Origin: Saxidomus purpurata
Lineage: Eukaryota > Mollusca > Bivalvia > Venerida > Veneridae
DNA: 64,000 nucleotides
Assembly: GCA_022818135.1 (NCBI GenBank)
Contig: JAFMSR010000012.1
Location: forward strand, 14,088,264 to 14,152,263
Reading direction: 5' to 3'
Each line of letters begins with the position of its first letter. The first letter of the stretch is position 1. Under the pieces are notes generated by a model. The model was given only the letters and a program-made list of their open reading frames with translations. It searched no databases and was not told the origin of the DNA. A program made the position numbers and the translations under genes. Below are positions 37,081 to 50,500 of this stretch, one piece after another.

Positions 37081-37440
37081 AAAAGAACCGAGCGTAATTA
37101 ATGCTGGAAACCATGGACGATGACGTCGTTTAAATGACGTCATTTGCGCTATGTTTCTGGTGACGTTTCCCGATTTTCGATATTTTGTAGAAACAAACCA
37201 ATAAAAGTAGAGTTTTAACCAAAAAAACAGAAAAATGTTGGTATCGGTGTAACATACGTTAATTTCCTCTGAACACAAGGTTATTTTCACCGTGGCTGCG
37301 CCCTCGTGAAAATTCCTTTGGTGCTCACCGGTAAAACATGATCTTCACCACCTATATTCGCGGGTAACGTCATCAGAAAGCATAGCACATGTGACGTCAT
37401 TTTAACGACTTAATCATCGTATATTTTCGATTATATAGAG
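37081..37440. promoter_or_regulatory. Cluster of CRE-like sites (TGACGTCA) within a CpG-richer patch
   Basis: Two exact TGACGTCA octamers (37135-37142, 37392-37399) and variants (GATGACGTCGTT, GGTGACGTTTCC, GTAACGTCATC) fall within ~280 bases, in a patch richer in CpG than its surroundings. The middle (TTTCACCGTGGCTGCGCCC...GGTGCTCACCGG) resembles a mollusc interspersed repeat, so the sites may be carried by a transposable element rather than by a promoter. No transcription start was identified. Confidence 0.35.
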
Positions 37441-40400
37441 CGCTTTGTATAATTTTTGACGTTAATTCGATAATAAGATATTGATTATGTCAGTGAGCAA
37501 ACAGTGAGTTTTATCGGAATACAATCGCTAAACCACCGAAAAAGATTTCTTTCTCTTACAATGAAGAGCTGAAAAATTTGGAGGGTGATATCACTTAAAG
37601 ACTAATACATTTTAAAGTAAAGTAATAATTATTGTAGTTTTTCTTTCTTTTGTAGTAAGCCGCTTAGTTTTATCGTTCAATTCCTTACTCGCAATGCTGC
37701 ATTATTTACGTTCCCCCTATGGCATTTGCATACCTCACATCTATATATCATATTTGTAAGTATGTTTTCTCTCTTACCCACCCTTCACATCGAATAATAG
37801 ATTTCAAACTCAACTCCAGACGGCATTTGGATTATAAACTTCGATAAGGTGATTAAAGAACATATTAGCATATAAATGATTTTCAACGCAATGTCTTTAT
37901 TTCCTGAATTTAGGAACAATAATTAAGGAAATTATCAGAAATCGAAAATTGCAGAGGACACCGACAGAATTGTATAAAAGCACGCGATGTTTTATTCTCA
38001 TAAAGACACAAGGGAGACTGGTAAATTGAAAATTCCTTTACCAAAGATTTTATGAGATTTTTATTAAGATTTCAAATGTAGCTTTTCATCCCTGTGTGTA
38101 TTGGGACGTGTTTCTAACAGCACGTATATCACGCGATTTCGATATAAACTTGTCCCTTCTTAATGCGTCTGACGTCTATAAATACTGACAGTTTGCCGCG
38201 ACGAATTTGAACAAAATAAATGATAAAAACAGTATTGTAGTATAGACTGTTATTATTTAGCCTTAATTTTACTTTTTTTATTTTTCGATTTGAAATTTGT
38301 ATAGTAGTGTTGACAGAGATACTGGTTATATATTATTAGTGTTTTTTGATGACTCTTCATTTCAAGATTTATTTTCATGTAATTGACCACTTCATACCAC
38401 TTTTTTGCACTTAATACCACTTCTTTTGCTAATTTAAAGTTGTTTTACAGCAGCTGTAAAGATTTTATGGGGCTATCGCTAGTTCGAAAAAAGATTGACG
38501 TAAGTTTAATACAAATTTATTGCTAAAAATCGGTACGATTTTTGTTACATTTGGCGAAAGCATGAGCGGTTTTTATGGAAAACAAGTCATGATAATAGAG
38601 TAATTTTTGCTTCACTATTGCGATTTTATGACGGTCTATTTTTTACATTTGACTTTATGTGCCATTAAATAAGGCAAATTTTATACATGCGCATAAATAA
38701 TTTTCTTGTTCAAATCATGTGACCTGTTTCATAAAAAATGGTCTTTGCATATTCGTGTTTCTTAAATTCAAAATGTCGAACGTTGCATATTGAACAATGA
38801 ATTTCACCGATCAGAAAGTTCAAACTGTGTCATTAAAATAAAATTACATTGATTTCTCTATTTGTCGTCCTTAACTGATTACTTTGGCCCAGTAATTGTC
38901 ACGTTGAAAAATTACGAAGATATCATAATGATGGCAGATTCACGAAGACGAAACACAATGTCCTTTTATCGCTCATACGGATTTCAACTGTTTCCCTAAT
39001 TTCATATTATCACTTTAAGTAGTTTAAACTATATATAAAGTACTTTATAACGAAATGAGTCACGAAGTTCCAAATCTTGGTAATTCCGGTCATTTCCGGA
39101 AGCGGTACAAGGTCAGTCCCATTAATATTTCATTAAAAGATTCACCGGAATTATCTGACGAATGAATAATTTAACAGAGAAGATTTACATAAAGATACAT
39201 GGACTTTTTTAAGTCGGTTGACCTCACACGTGACTCCTGTTAACTTCTATCTGACCCGGTGGTAATGGATTTTATTTCAATCTGCACATCTTAGTAAATA
39301 GTGCATATTGATAAAGTGTCATATATTTTACGTTCACTTATCTTAAAGAATAAAGTTCACAAAAATTGTTTGGGAGGAAAACTTACACTTAATATGTAAT
39401 TCACCCAGTATATTAAAAGTTTGAAGAAGCTGTGTGGCCTTATTCTTTGAATGCGTAAACATGTGGTAAAGTGCAATGTATTGTGATAGGAATTATACCT
39501 CGTTTATCACCAAGGGAAATCTAAACCATTGCTGTATTAACCTAGTCTTTTATATAGAATATAATCGAACTTGCATTGGGTTTTAGCTCCACAAAACTAT
39601 GCTTCAATTTAAATAGAATATTAACAGCTAGGGATAGCATGAGGCGTGCTTTATGAATAGAAACAAATTATTGCAAGTAAAATGTCATTGTCTGTTTTAA
39701 ATTTGTTTTAAATCAAAATTTATTGCTTCGTTCAACTGATACAGATTAATTTGTTTTTTTGATTTCCTTGAACTTTCGCGCCACTTCATAACATTTATAT
39801 CATTTTTGGGAAACAGATTATTTCAATTTCATTACGTTTTGCCTAATGCGGACGGACATGCTTTTGATAATGGTTGCTTATTTTCATTTGTTATGGAAAT
39901 TCTGCAATCAGTATATAGCGGGTAATGACATAAATTTATGGATTTGCTGTATTTTTTGACGGGGCTAAGCCTTACTGTCTTCAGAGTAAAGTCCATTGCC
40001 TTGGAAAGACGTTTGCATACGTAAATAGTTTTTTACTTCTTAGACAATGAATTTTGTAAATGATACATATTTAAAGACTCTTTCATATTGATGCGCAATA
40101 AATCATAATCTTGGCCTGGATAACCTAATTAGGAAATTGATCATACTGACTGCACAGAGACATGTTACCAAATATTTAGGATTTAGATAGAAGAACCGTC
40201 TAGACCGTAAAATACAGGAAAGCGTTGTATTCAGTTAGCAATATTATCACACGTGGCAGCGCCTTCTTCCATACTGTCCAAACCATTCATCCACCAAAAG
40301 ATCATTTACAAAAGATAAAAAAAAATACAAGAGTAAACTAACACACATAAGTATGCTTAGACAGGTATTCAAACCTTTCATAAAAACATTTTCTTAACTC

Positions 40401-41202
40401 TATATTCTTTATCTTGATAACCACTACCTCTTGATTGATAAACATATGACTGGGCATATGTCTGAAGAACGTATTTGTCTTTTACAAAGAACTGAATGTA
40501 AGTAAATTAATTTGCCTAATGACAATGTCAAAGGAACAGCAGTGCATAATCTTTTTTCCCATTAAAGGAAAATTACCCTTTATGAACTAAACCAGACACA
40601 AACATTGATTTGAATTCGTAGAAAAATAAACTTACCTTAGTTATCACTAAGTGATATGAACAGGTATAAGAGGTTGAATATGACGAAAACCTTTAGTTGT
40701 TATGCTTGGTAGACTACTTAAAAATTGAATGGCAATCTATTTTGCAATGTCTGATTTCATTGATATATTAATATATGAGATCTAAAGTTAGTGATCTAAC
40801 TTCGTAATACTATATGTTTTCAAAGCATTTTGAGTAGGGACTTAATGACCACACAGTTTAGCATTCAAAACAGCCTGTCGTATGATTTAGATAAGATATT
40901 TACATGTTATGCAGTAATATTTCTGCTGCATGTAAGTATTGATTTTGCATGTAAACTGTAGAAAAAAAACATTAAAATTTAAGGGGATCTTACTGTCACT
41001 TTTATATTAAAAAAAGTCGGAAAAAATAAAATAAATAAATGTGATAATTAACGTACTATTTCAAATAAGTTTCTCGTTTTCAGTCGGATTCTTGATTTTG
41101 TGTTGTTCATATTTGTAAGGCGGTTGAACGCTCTTCTTATGTGAGCTTTGTTCAGATTTGCAGGTTGGTTATATACTTTTCTAATGACTGTGAGTTTTTG
41201 TA
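37441..41202. other. AT-rich non-coding sequence
   Basis: No open frame of 60 or more codons was noted across this stretch on either strand. No repeats or RNA genes stand out. It is probably long intron or intergenic DNA. Confidence 0.45.
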
Positions 41203-41362
41203 GCGATGATGATTCTTTTTTTTTTTTTTTTTTTTTTTTGAGGCCCCTGTAGGGTAACCCCGTTTATTATCTCCGTCAAATGGTTGAATATGGGTCGGGG
41301 AACCATCCCACTTCAACCTTACAAAGACATATGTATGTATAATGATGCGATGATGATTCTTT
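41203..41362 (-). mobile_element. Poly(A) retroposon insertion with 16-bp target-site duplication
   Basis: GCGATGATGATTCTTT occurs at 41203-41218 and again at 41347-41362. Between them, on the minus strand, is ~107 bases of unique sequence ending AATAAACGGGGTTACCC...GGGGCCTC, directly followed by a 20-24 base A tract (plus-strand T run at 41216-41239). The A tail, the AATAAA a short distance upstream and the long exact duplication are hallmarks of LINE-mediated retroposition. The body is a SINE, a 5'-truncated LINE or a processed transcript end; I cannot name it. The intact duplication indicates a fairly recent insertion. Confidence 0.85.
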
Positions 41363-44300
41363 ATAGCAATCCTTTAACACAAATGCTTCTTTTATGATTC
41401 TTTTAACAACTTGTTCACACTATTTGTGAGATCACGTGCATTCTTATCGGTAAATATTTCCATCGATTTGATTTACAATCTTGCTGAAAATTCAAACAAC
41501 TGTGATTTGTTTCAAATCAAATGAAAGCTTGCACAATGATAGGCTAGGTGAAAGGTGTATTAGTGTGGCTGCTCTATAAATCGTTTCGACACAATTACCA
41601 TTATAGATAAGCCCTTTAAATGTTAATCTAATGGTCAATGAGTCAACTTCATTTTTCTTATTCCTAAAGAATGATTGTAATTTTTGCTTATTATAATGTT
41701 TATGGAACTCAACCTTCACATATTTATTCTAAAGATCTTAAACTGTCTACAACCTTTTATTGAACTTGTAGGTTGATAAATAAACAAAGGTTGTTCTGAC
41801 CTTTTACACACGTTTCTACACGTACTTATTTTTGCAAGTCTATAGTAGTTCAAATATATGTAAATTATATATCTATAACTCAACAGTTACAGTGAATGTC
41901 AATGCCCAGGCATTAACTGTTATCGGCTAATAATACCAACAGTCAATATCAAGTACAAGACGGTTACAAAGAAAACCCGCCATTTAATCATATCTTAGGA
42001 TATTGTCACATACATCATTGCAATATTCTGACCGAAAATGCCTCTACTATATCAAGATCAATACCCTCATATATCAGAAAAAAACATTGATAACTGTGTC
42101 AAAACTAGGTTTGGTATGCCCCACTGGAATTGCTCAGAATCTTAAAATAAGGCTATAAATCAAATAAACCTGTAGAACTGCTATTATTCTCAGGATGATA
42201 TAAATGCATTCATATAATTCAATAAAGTTGTCAGTTATAATTAAAGACTCTATAAAAGTACTCTGATTGAAATCAACCAACGTGATAAGGCGCATGAACT
42301 GTGGATACAAAATATCTTACAATTAGCAGAATTTCAGAGCGAACATGCTATTGACTGTTGATTAATAGAAAGATCTAAACTAAGCACTTGCATGCCTTAC
42401 AATCAAGGTATTCATTATGAAATGTATCGGAAATTATTGAGAATAATAAAATGTAAAATCTTACTTAAAAATTTCAAAGTTTACATAGTTTCAGTTGTTT
42501 TCAGAGATGTCAGAATATGATTAAAAATATAGAAAACATCAATTCTTCTCAGTGTTTCGCTACGAAATTACTCTTTAGTTAGATAGTGCAGTTTGACTGT
42601 CTTTTTTTCTAATGTAAGTTGTGATGCTTTGGAGTTTGAGTTAGCAGACTCATTGCCGGGTTTACGCTGATAAATATACACATTATACCATCGTTGGTGT
42701 ATTTATATGATCTACTACCTTGTGGTTCAAGTATGCAAAATTGCTTATCATGAAACTGACGAATTCTTTGTATGCAAAAATAAGAGACAAATCCGTCAAT
42801 AAGTCAATTAGATAAGGCAAGATTCATTTACGATCCTAACTGAAAAAAAGGTTATTCTGGTTAAAAAATCAATAATCCCGAAAACGATTTTCTGTCAAGG
42901 TCATAAGATGTTCATACAAATGTTATCGTTATTTCTTATTCCATAATACAATGAATGTGCTAAAGTATTTCTTTAAATGCTTCATATGACATTACGAGCA
43001 AGCGTTATTCAACATTGCGTTATCTGCAAACCAACAATGATTCGCTGCAAACAAATTTACTTTTGACAGTTCATTTGAAATCAATCCCCCCCGCCCCCCC
43101 CCTCTCTGACAACCCTTCTCTTTTTCCGTTCAGTTAACTGTGTAATAATAACATCCCATACAGTTAATTCTTCTTTTGCGTAGACTTAGCTGTTAAGTTG
43201 TATTTGAATCGTATTAGATGCTTTTCCGGTTTCTTCGTAAAAATCCTGTAAGCTTTTTAAGTCATCAGGTGATGATAAAAACATTGACCTTTTGTACAAA
43301 CCATTTTGATGTAAAACATCAACACACGACAATAACCATGATAATATATAATCAGTATAATTTTATCACAGCACAAGTAGCTGCACTATGCAAATAATGT
43401 GATTCGTATGCCGTGTTTACATAAAACTGAAATCTTCTAAATAAATTTGTCGTAATTCTTTCCCTTTTCAATTCAGTGGTTAACTTTTTTCGCATTCTTA
43501 GCATTTAGACCATTAACTATTCCTTTTATCACGTTGCCTCTTAACATACATATAAATCGGAGATGTTCCATTTTTGTCGATAGCTTTTATTCGCCGTTTA
43601 TCTGTTCATTTTACCGGTCTGGTAGATGGTAGTTTTTAGCAGAAGTTTTATTAGGTGCAGTCGTATTAAGTTCGCTTTCCCTGGAACTTTGGTAACCTTT
43701 CAACCGCCAATAAAGTGACATCTGAAGTAAAATGGTTATCATTTTTTGGATTGAAAATTTACTATGAAAGGCATTTTATAATTGGATAATACATGTACCG
43801 CATGCAAAGGGTCAATTAAAAACTCTTGCGTGATCAGTCTTTCATGAATGGTTTTATAATTCTATTACATTATATACAATATATGTAGTTCATATATATC
43901 AACATGATAGTTTATTACGTCCAAACTAATTTTATATATAATTGTAGAGTAATAATACTTTCTCGACCAATGAAAAACAGTCAATATTTCGAGTGTTCTT
44001 GATGCATTCAGAAAAAGGAATTTGTTCTATCAAATCTGGCTACCCATCTCTTTCATATACTCAAAATCGCGCCGACCATCTGTTTTAAACAAAGTTCTTG
44101 TATAATACTTATTTGTTTATATTTCTAAAAGTTTTATATACATGTTGAAAACTGTAATAAATTAAATATCATTTGTACCACATTTTGAAATTCATGGATG
44201 CAAATATCATGTATCTCCATATCACGGCGTGATCTGTGAAGACAAAAAGACACTGTACTATGTATATACGGTCTGAGCCCATTATTTCTTTCGTAATGCT

Positions 44301-46539
44301 GTTAAGTACACCAAGACACACGACAAATTAGCAGGTTGTCTTCTTTTTCTTCAGACGACTACAAAATCACTAAAATATGGCAGATATCATCCGTCGACGG
44401 TGGCATAATTTCCCATGATTTTTTTTAATTGGCCAGTTGTACACATGAAGATACAAGATTCTAGGATTAAATAATATCTACAGGTGCAGTGAATATAATG
44501 CAAAAATACTCTTTCTTGAAATTAGCACACCAACGATATGCTTTCTGAGTATGATGCACCTAACAAAAGTACTTAATATTTGTTCATGAAATTAGAGCAA
44601 AAGTGACATGCTTTTTAAACGCATGTAATATCTGACAGACAATTCCATACTGTCTGAAACTCTTCCTTCGTCTGCTATTACAATTATTTCCAACAAAACA
44701 CGGTTAATTTCCGTTCAGACGGTGAGTTCATTTGAAAAATATGACCACCTAATGTTTACGGCAATACAGTGAGGATTCTTGTTTATATTTCCAGACATAA
44801 ATGCCATTTATTCTGAATATAAACTAATAAAATTTCTATTTCTATGATATAACAGATTCAGATGACATTTCCTGGATAACAGGCCAATAAAGGACAGAAA
44901 TATATAGTCTACAATAATTGAACAAGCAGAACTTGTGTTCGAATTATACTAAAACATGATAAACTTTCCAGTAAGCCATTCACATCAACAAATGTGATTG
45001 TTCGAGTAATATCCTTGCTTCGAAACAGAGACCAGTTTGCTGCAAACGCTTGTAAATATATACTGTTGAAACTTATTCTGAATAAAACTTAAGAATCTAG
45101 TAAAGTACTGGTCAATATTAATTTTATTGTTTTGTAAATGCTCATATTAAATGTCAATCTTTCAGATAGTTCTTTTGCATTATAGAGTATATCATATCTC
45201 GTGAATATTTTAAAAATTTTGTTATGCAACAATACGCGTAGATTTGTAGCATGCTGTTATGTTAATCTTCAAACGGCATTATACATTACATGAAATAAAT
45301 GTAATGGTTTAGTGCATAAGCCGGTGTTCTCTCTAAACAAATTTGCTAAAGGACCAAATCTCAAATTCAATATTCAATAATATTATGTGCACTTTTATAG
45401 CAGTTCACAATTTAGATGTAAAACAATGATTCGCTGCAGAAAACAAGGAATGTCTGGTAAATGAGATGAAAAGACCCTAGAGACCAGAATTTCCGGATTG
45501 ATTACACGCCTTTACCAGAATGAAGCTCAAGCAAATTGGTTAACTAAACTAAATTGCTACTTTTCCCTGCCCTCAGCTTTGTAACAATTATGGAATCCAG
45601 TGGTACGAAATGAAAAAATCCATCATGAGTCACTACATCTTAAAAGAACATTTATTCCATAATTATCACTACACAAAAAAACGCCGTTTTTAGAAAAAAT
45701 AGAGTGATATCAATTATTATCCTTAGAACTGTCGAAAAATGAGATTGTTGCGTGTTGAAGTCCCATTTTTATCCCGTAAATACTATTGGCTGACAACATT
45801 TGATTAATTTGAGAACTTTTAAACTAAACCAATATGAAGTTAAACTGCTCATCATAATATCTACTTTCTGGACAAGCCAAAACACTCACTGTGAAGTTCC
45901 TGTAACGTTTTCATGCTGTAAAGGCATCACAAACAAATAAAGATCCTTTTTTTACTCTAAATTAAGTGTTGAAGTAAATGATAAGAGATATTTTGATTGC
46001 ATAGACTGTTGAATTTTTGCTAAAGTACTGTTTATGTTGAAAGAAATTGAGATTTGTTAGAATATGTAAGTTCCTTTGAGTGAGTTTTATATTTCTTCAA
46101 TAATTATGTTTAAGTCAAACACAAAAGAACGATTAACTGGGTTTTCTACAATAATTTGATGAAACTTATTTTGTCCATCAAATCAAAGCGTTTGTAGTTT
46201 TACTTTTTTCAGTACATGTAACAGCGAAAACATTTTATGATGATGAGGTTTACATTCGTTAATGAAATTATCATGAAAATTCACTTTAAGTAGCATTGTA
46301 AAAAGCACCATGTCGCCATTCGTCATTACGAAAGAGCTCGTCAGTGCAAGAGAAAGAAAAAGGGTCCTTCCTACTTCCCCCACCTACCTATTAGTAAGTG
46401 GTTTGATTTATATTAACTTATTTAATCTCAATTTGTGAAACATGCTTTTTGACATAGATTATTAGCTCCCTACTAACTCCAGATGGAATCAACCAAGAGC
46501 TCTCGAAAGGAGAGAGAGAGCAACTGTGGATGTATGTGA
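41363..46539. other. AT-rich non-coding sequence with a short poly-C tract
   Basis: Aside from a C7-G-C9 tract at 43086-43102, nothing coding or repetitive could be supported. Two short minus frames (41492-41719, 46183-46383) lack motifs. Confidence 0.4.
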
Positions 46540-46556
46540 TTCTTAATCAAAGACAC

Positions 46557-46648
46557 TACAAATGTACTGCCATGGCTCTGGTTGGGATTTTACCCAGAAT
46601 CTTCCGATCTTGGGGAGAATGCGGTACCACTGCGACACGACAGGTCAA
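46557..46648 (-). mobile_element. tRNA-like SINE fragment
   Basis: On the minus strand, GTCGCAGTGGTACCGCATTC resembles a tRNA D-arm/A-box. About 30 bases later, GATTCTGGGTAAAATCCCAA resembles a degenerate B-box/T-arm with the complementary GGG..CCC stem. The copy is too decayed to be a functional tRNA. A GA-rich stretch lies just outside (46507-46520). Confidence 0.35.
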
Positions 46649-47119
46649 ACTTAGTTCTTACACATATTCGATGAACGAGTCAAAGACGGTTTGTTATATG
46701 TGCAAAGATGAATAACTTTTAAAAAAGTACTTTTTTGAGTAGATTCAAAGTACTGCATTTAGAGATTTCGGTGAATTTTATTCAAAGCGCCATTTTATGA
46801 AAACAAAGTAGTGTTATTTACAGCTGGTCAAACAAATTTTGATAGATGTTCGGGATCAAATGCAATTAATTACTGATACTGCTTTTAGAACTTGAATAAA
46901 AACACTTATTTAATCAATACATGAAGGGTATATTAACGTTAAAAGCTCATGATGAATTCTTTGCTTATATCCTAGAAAGCACATCCACCGTAACGTTAAA
47001 ATCTGAAGAAGATGGTACCTATTGTCCAAATGAATGAAAATAATTATACCAAACAAATATAGTCATGTATTTTCCAGTCACCTATTTTACATTTTGAAAT
47101 AATTATCACTGAATTACAT

Positions 47120-47556
47120 AGATTTTCAGGTCTGTTAAGATGGATGGATGTCCTTTGTCCGTCATCAGAGTCCTTAATTTTAAATAACAGTTCAAAAAGG
47201 GTAATTTAGCCAATTTTAGATCAAACTTCACAGAATTGTTGCTATGATTATCCTACACTCAAATTTTGCAATCATTTTTTTAAAACTTGTTGCCATGGCA
47301 ACAAAAGTAAAATCCGTGCAATATTCTTGTCTAAATTTGTGATGCTCTCTAATACAACTCTACAAAGATTGTTTAATTCATGCCATTCACTTTATCGTAA
47401 TTTACTAAGTTTGTTAAAATCTTGATCGTTGCTGAAAGAATGACCCCATCTTCAAAAGGTCTTTTAATTTCTAAAACTTATCTTCGTCAAACTCCAACAT
47501 TTTTATAAGAGATCCCTCAAGATCAACTCACTCAATTCAGGTGAGAGGGAACCTCC
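47120..47556. repeat. Interspersed repeat (mollusc-style, CCGTCATCAG... / ...CAGGTGAGAGGG)
   Basis: It begins GTCTGTTAAGATGGATGG and TTTGTCCGTCATC, and holds phrases such as ACTTGTTGCCATGGCAACAA, CAAATTTTGCAATCATTTT and AGATCAAACTTCACAGAA. It ends at a TCAATTCAGGTGAGAGGG junction. The same beginning and end types are seen at 24.6 kb. It has no coding function. Confidence 0.5.
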
Positions 47557-50500
47557 TTATTAAACACCAACACAAATATAGAACACCTTAGTGAAGAACA
47601 ATTTGAAATTGTAGAATCTTAAAGTACACATCTGGAAACCGGTAATTTGGTTTTATTGAGATTTAACAATCTGATCTGCCACTCTGTCTTACAAATCCCA
47701 TTACAATTTTACATTTACCATTTAGAATGACTTTTATCTATAAATTCAGACAAACTACAGTATCATTTAAGTTTTAAACACATTAATATTTCATTTTACG
47801 CCAGTTTAAGAAAATTGCATAATTCAAATTTAGAAAAGCTGCATCCTGTTATGAATTTAAGCACGCGAAGTCGAATTAGAAAAAAATGTTTCATTGGCAT
47901 TATGCTGACTGAAAACTGATTAACTTGACCTCAATTCTATTATATAAGTGCCTCAAAAACCCTTTTATGAAAACGCCGAAGAAGTCTTAAAATGAGCGAC
48001 TCAAGACAATATGCTAAATGTAGAAAAAAGGTCGCGATGTCTAGAACAGCAGAACTTCAATACTCCACAAAATCAAAACTTTTCTTAATTCCATATTTTG
48101 CAAAGAAACTTTTTTATTGGTCACCGTGGTGAAGAGATATTACCCTGCAAAAAGATCACCAAAACAGTCAAGATTCATCAAAAAGTAGCGACAATGTAAC
48201 AGCTAGGCGGGGAGCGTCATCGAACTTCAAATGGAGTTTGCTGAAGTGTGCTCTTTTATTAATTAACACGCGAGGAATCCAACTGGTGCTGATATTTTAT
48301 TTGAATCATACATACAAACCCATTAAAAGTGGCGAATCAACGTTTTGCTATGTCATTTTTAAACTTATTAATTCACTTATCTAAAAGCTTTGTAATAGCA
48401 TACTGGATTTTTCAAATTTTCACCCAGGTACCCGAGTTACACAGCTTTGTGTAATTGAACGTTTGAACAGTAGAAAAAAGTAATGTGTTACTACACAGGA
48501 TGCACGTGATATAAGACGTTAAACCATTGCAAATCTACGATAGTAAATGAAAACCATTTATGTAGGCGAAAAGAAATTATTTTAGAAAATATAAAGATTC
48601 AAAATCGGTCGTGCTATTAGGATAACAGCTCAGTTCCTTAAAAAGGCAATAAATCATTCGTTTTATGAGAAAAGTAGTCAAATATAATGGGTTATCTTGT
48701 ACAAAAGATTATTGCCTTCGAAGTCGGAAATGAAAAAAAGATTTGGAGAAAATGTTATGTGATCAAAATAGACTATGTTTTAACGTTATCTGGAAAGTCA
48801 CGTTTTGTTGTTTTGTCATACAAGAAAAAAGTAATCTGTATTTTCTTATAAATTTTTCTCGAATATTTAAGCAAAGAATATCTTATAATTGAAACTTGAA
48901 AAAGTAAACCGCTTTGGAGACAGCATTTTCGTGATGATTTCCTGGACTACAGAAAATAGATGTGCTGAAGTAAATACAATTTTATTTGTAAAGACAAAAA
49001 CATACAATTTATAAGTTTATTATATTCTTCCTTTTCAAGACAAATCAATATTCTTTCAGATTACAATGATTATCGGTGACAGATTGATTATGTAGCTTAA
49101 ACAGTAGATATTCTTCCTAAACTTTTTCATGTTTTGTATCTTCAACTTAGTTTTGTATATCACACTTCCTAGCTTACTATTTCGACCATTACTAAAAGAC
49201 ATTCAAACATTCTGAATTTTGCTTATTGTTACTATGCTTTCGAGTATTGAAGTAATAATTTAGTTGTTGCAAACTTCAAGTATGTTGTTTATAAAATATT
49301 GTCAAAGTGTAATTATTATTTCTAAGGAGCAATAAATACAATGTAAATTTTTCTATTCAGATCAAAAAAATAGTGGTTACTGACTTTAAAACCGAATGTA
49401 TACATGTAGTACACAATACTTGTTTGATCATTGTGACATTGTCCTTAGAGCAATACTGGTGAAATATGCTTTGCTAGAAGTTTAAAGGCGAAGTTAAAGT
49501 CAATGCTTTGTTTAGGCCAATGCAATTATAGGTTTGGAATTATGTAAGAAGATATATAACATCTTCTTGCGAAGTTCTGGTAATTCTTTTTTGCAATTCC
49601 AGTGTGTAATTGAATTCCTTAAATCTTCGAAACACACGTTAGAATTAAAGGAGATAGTAGTTTTGAACAATGAAGAATTGCTGTAGCTATGTTCACATCT
49701 GAATGATTTAATTTATCACATTTAACAATCTTATCTAGTATTATGTCCTTCGTTTTCCGTCAACGTTCACAATCTATCATTTTAAACAAATATGTGTTCA
49801 TAAAGTTAAGACACCTTCAGTGTTTTTTCATGATTTAAACACATTTGATATTCCGTCAGATCTTTATTTACGGGTAACAAAACATGCTCTAAGTTCAATA
49901 GTTCTTAATTCTGATTTCGTTCAAACAAGTGTGTGTTAGTACATGTAAGAGAACACTTTTATAGTTTAGAGCAATAAAAGCATTAACCTCACAGCTGTGA
50001 TGTATTTAGATAAAGCGTCTTTTTATACAGATAATAAGAACGTCTGAGAACATCTCTTTCTTGCATCATACATGATATGCTTCCATAGTACGTGTACTTT
50101 TGATATAATGCTTTGTTACTATGGGTAATTTAAGAAGGATATGGGAAACATTTCGTTTGCAAAATTCATTGTCACAGTTATGTCTTTGGTAAAAGTATTT
50201 AAATTGTGAACATCACGACCGCCTGTTATATGTTTGTCTGAAAAGAAAAATGGTTTACTCTTTTTAGAATTATGTTACCTTCTTTAAGCTTAAATACACG
50301 AAACTTATATTTTGAAATAGTGTGTATACTGTGGTACTGTAACAAGAACTCTTCAATGTAACCAGTTTTATTTTTGTTAAGACTTTTCAGACATGTATGA
50401 AACATTTTAAAGATGCTTTGTAACTTTACTGTAAAGGCATATTATTAGTGAAGAATATGAGCAAATCTGGATGTTTCTTTCACTTTCATAACTGAGTCGC

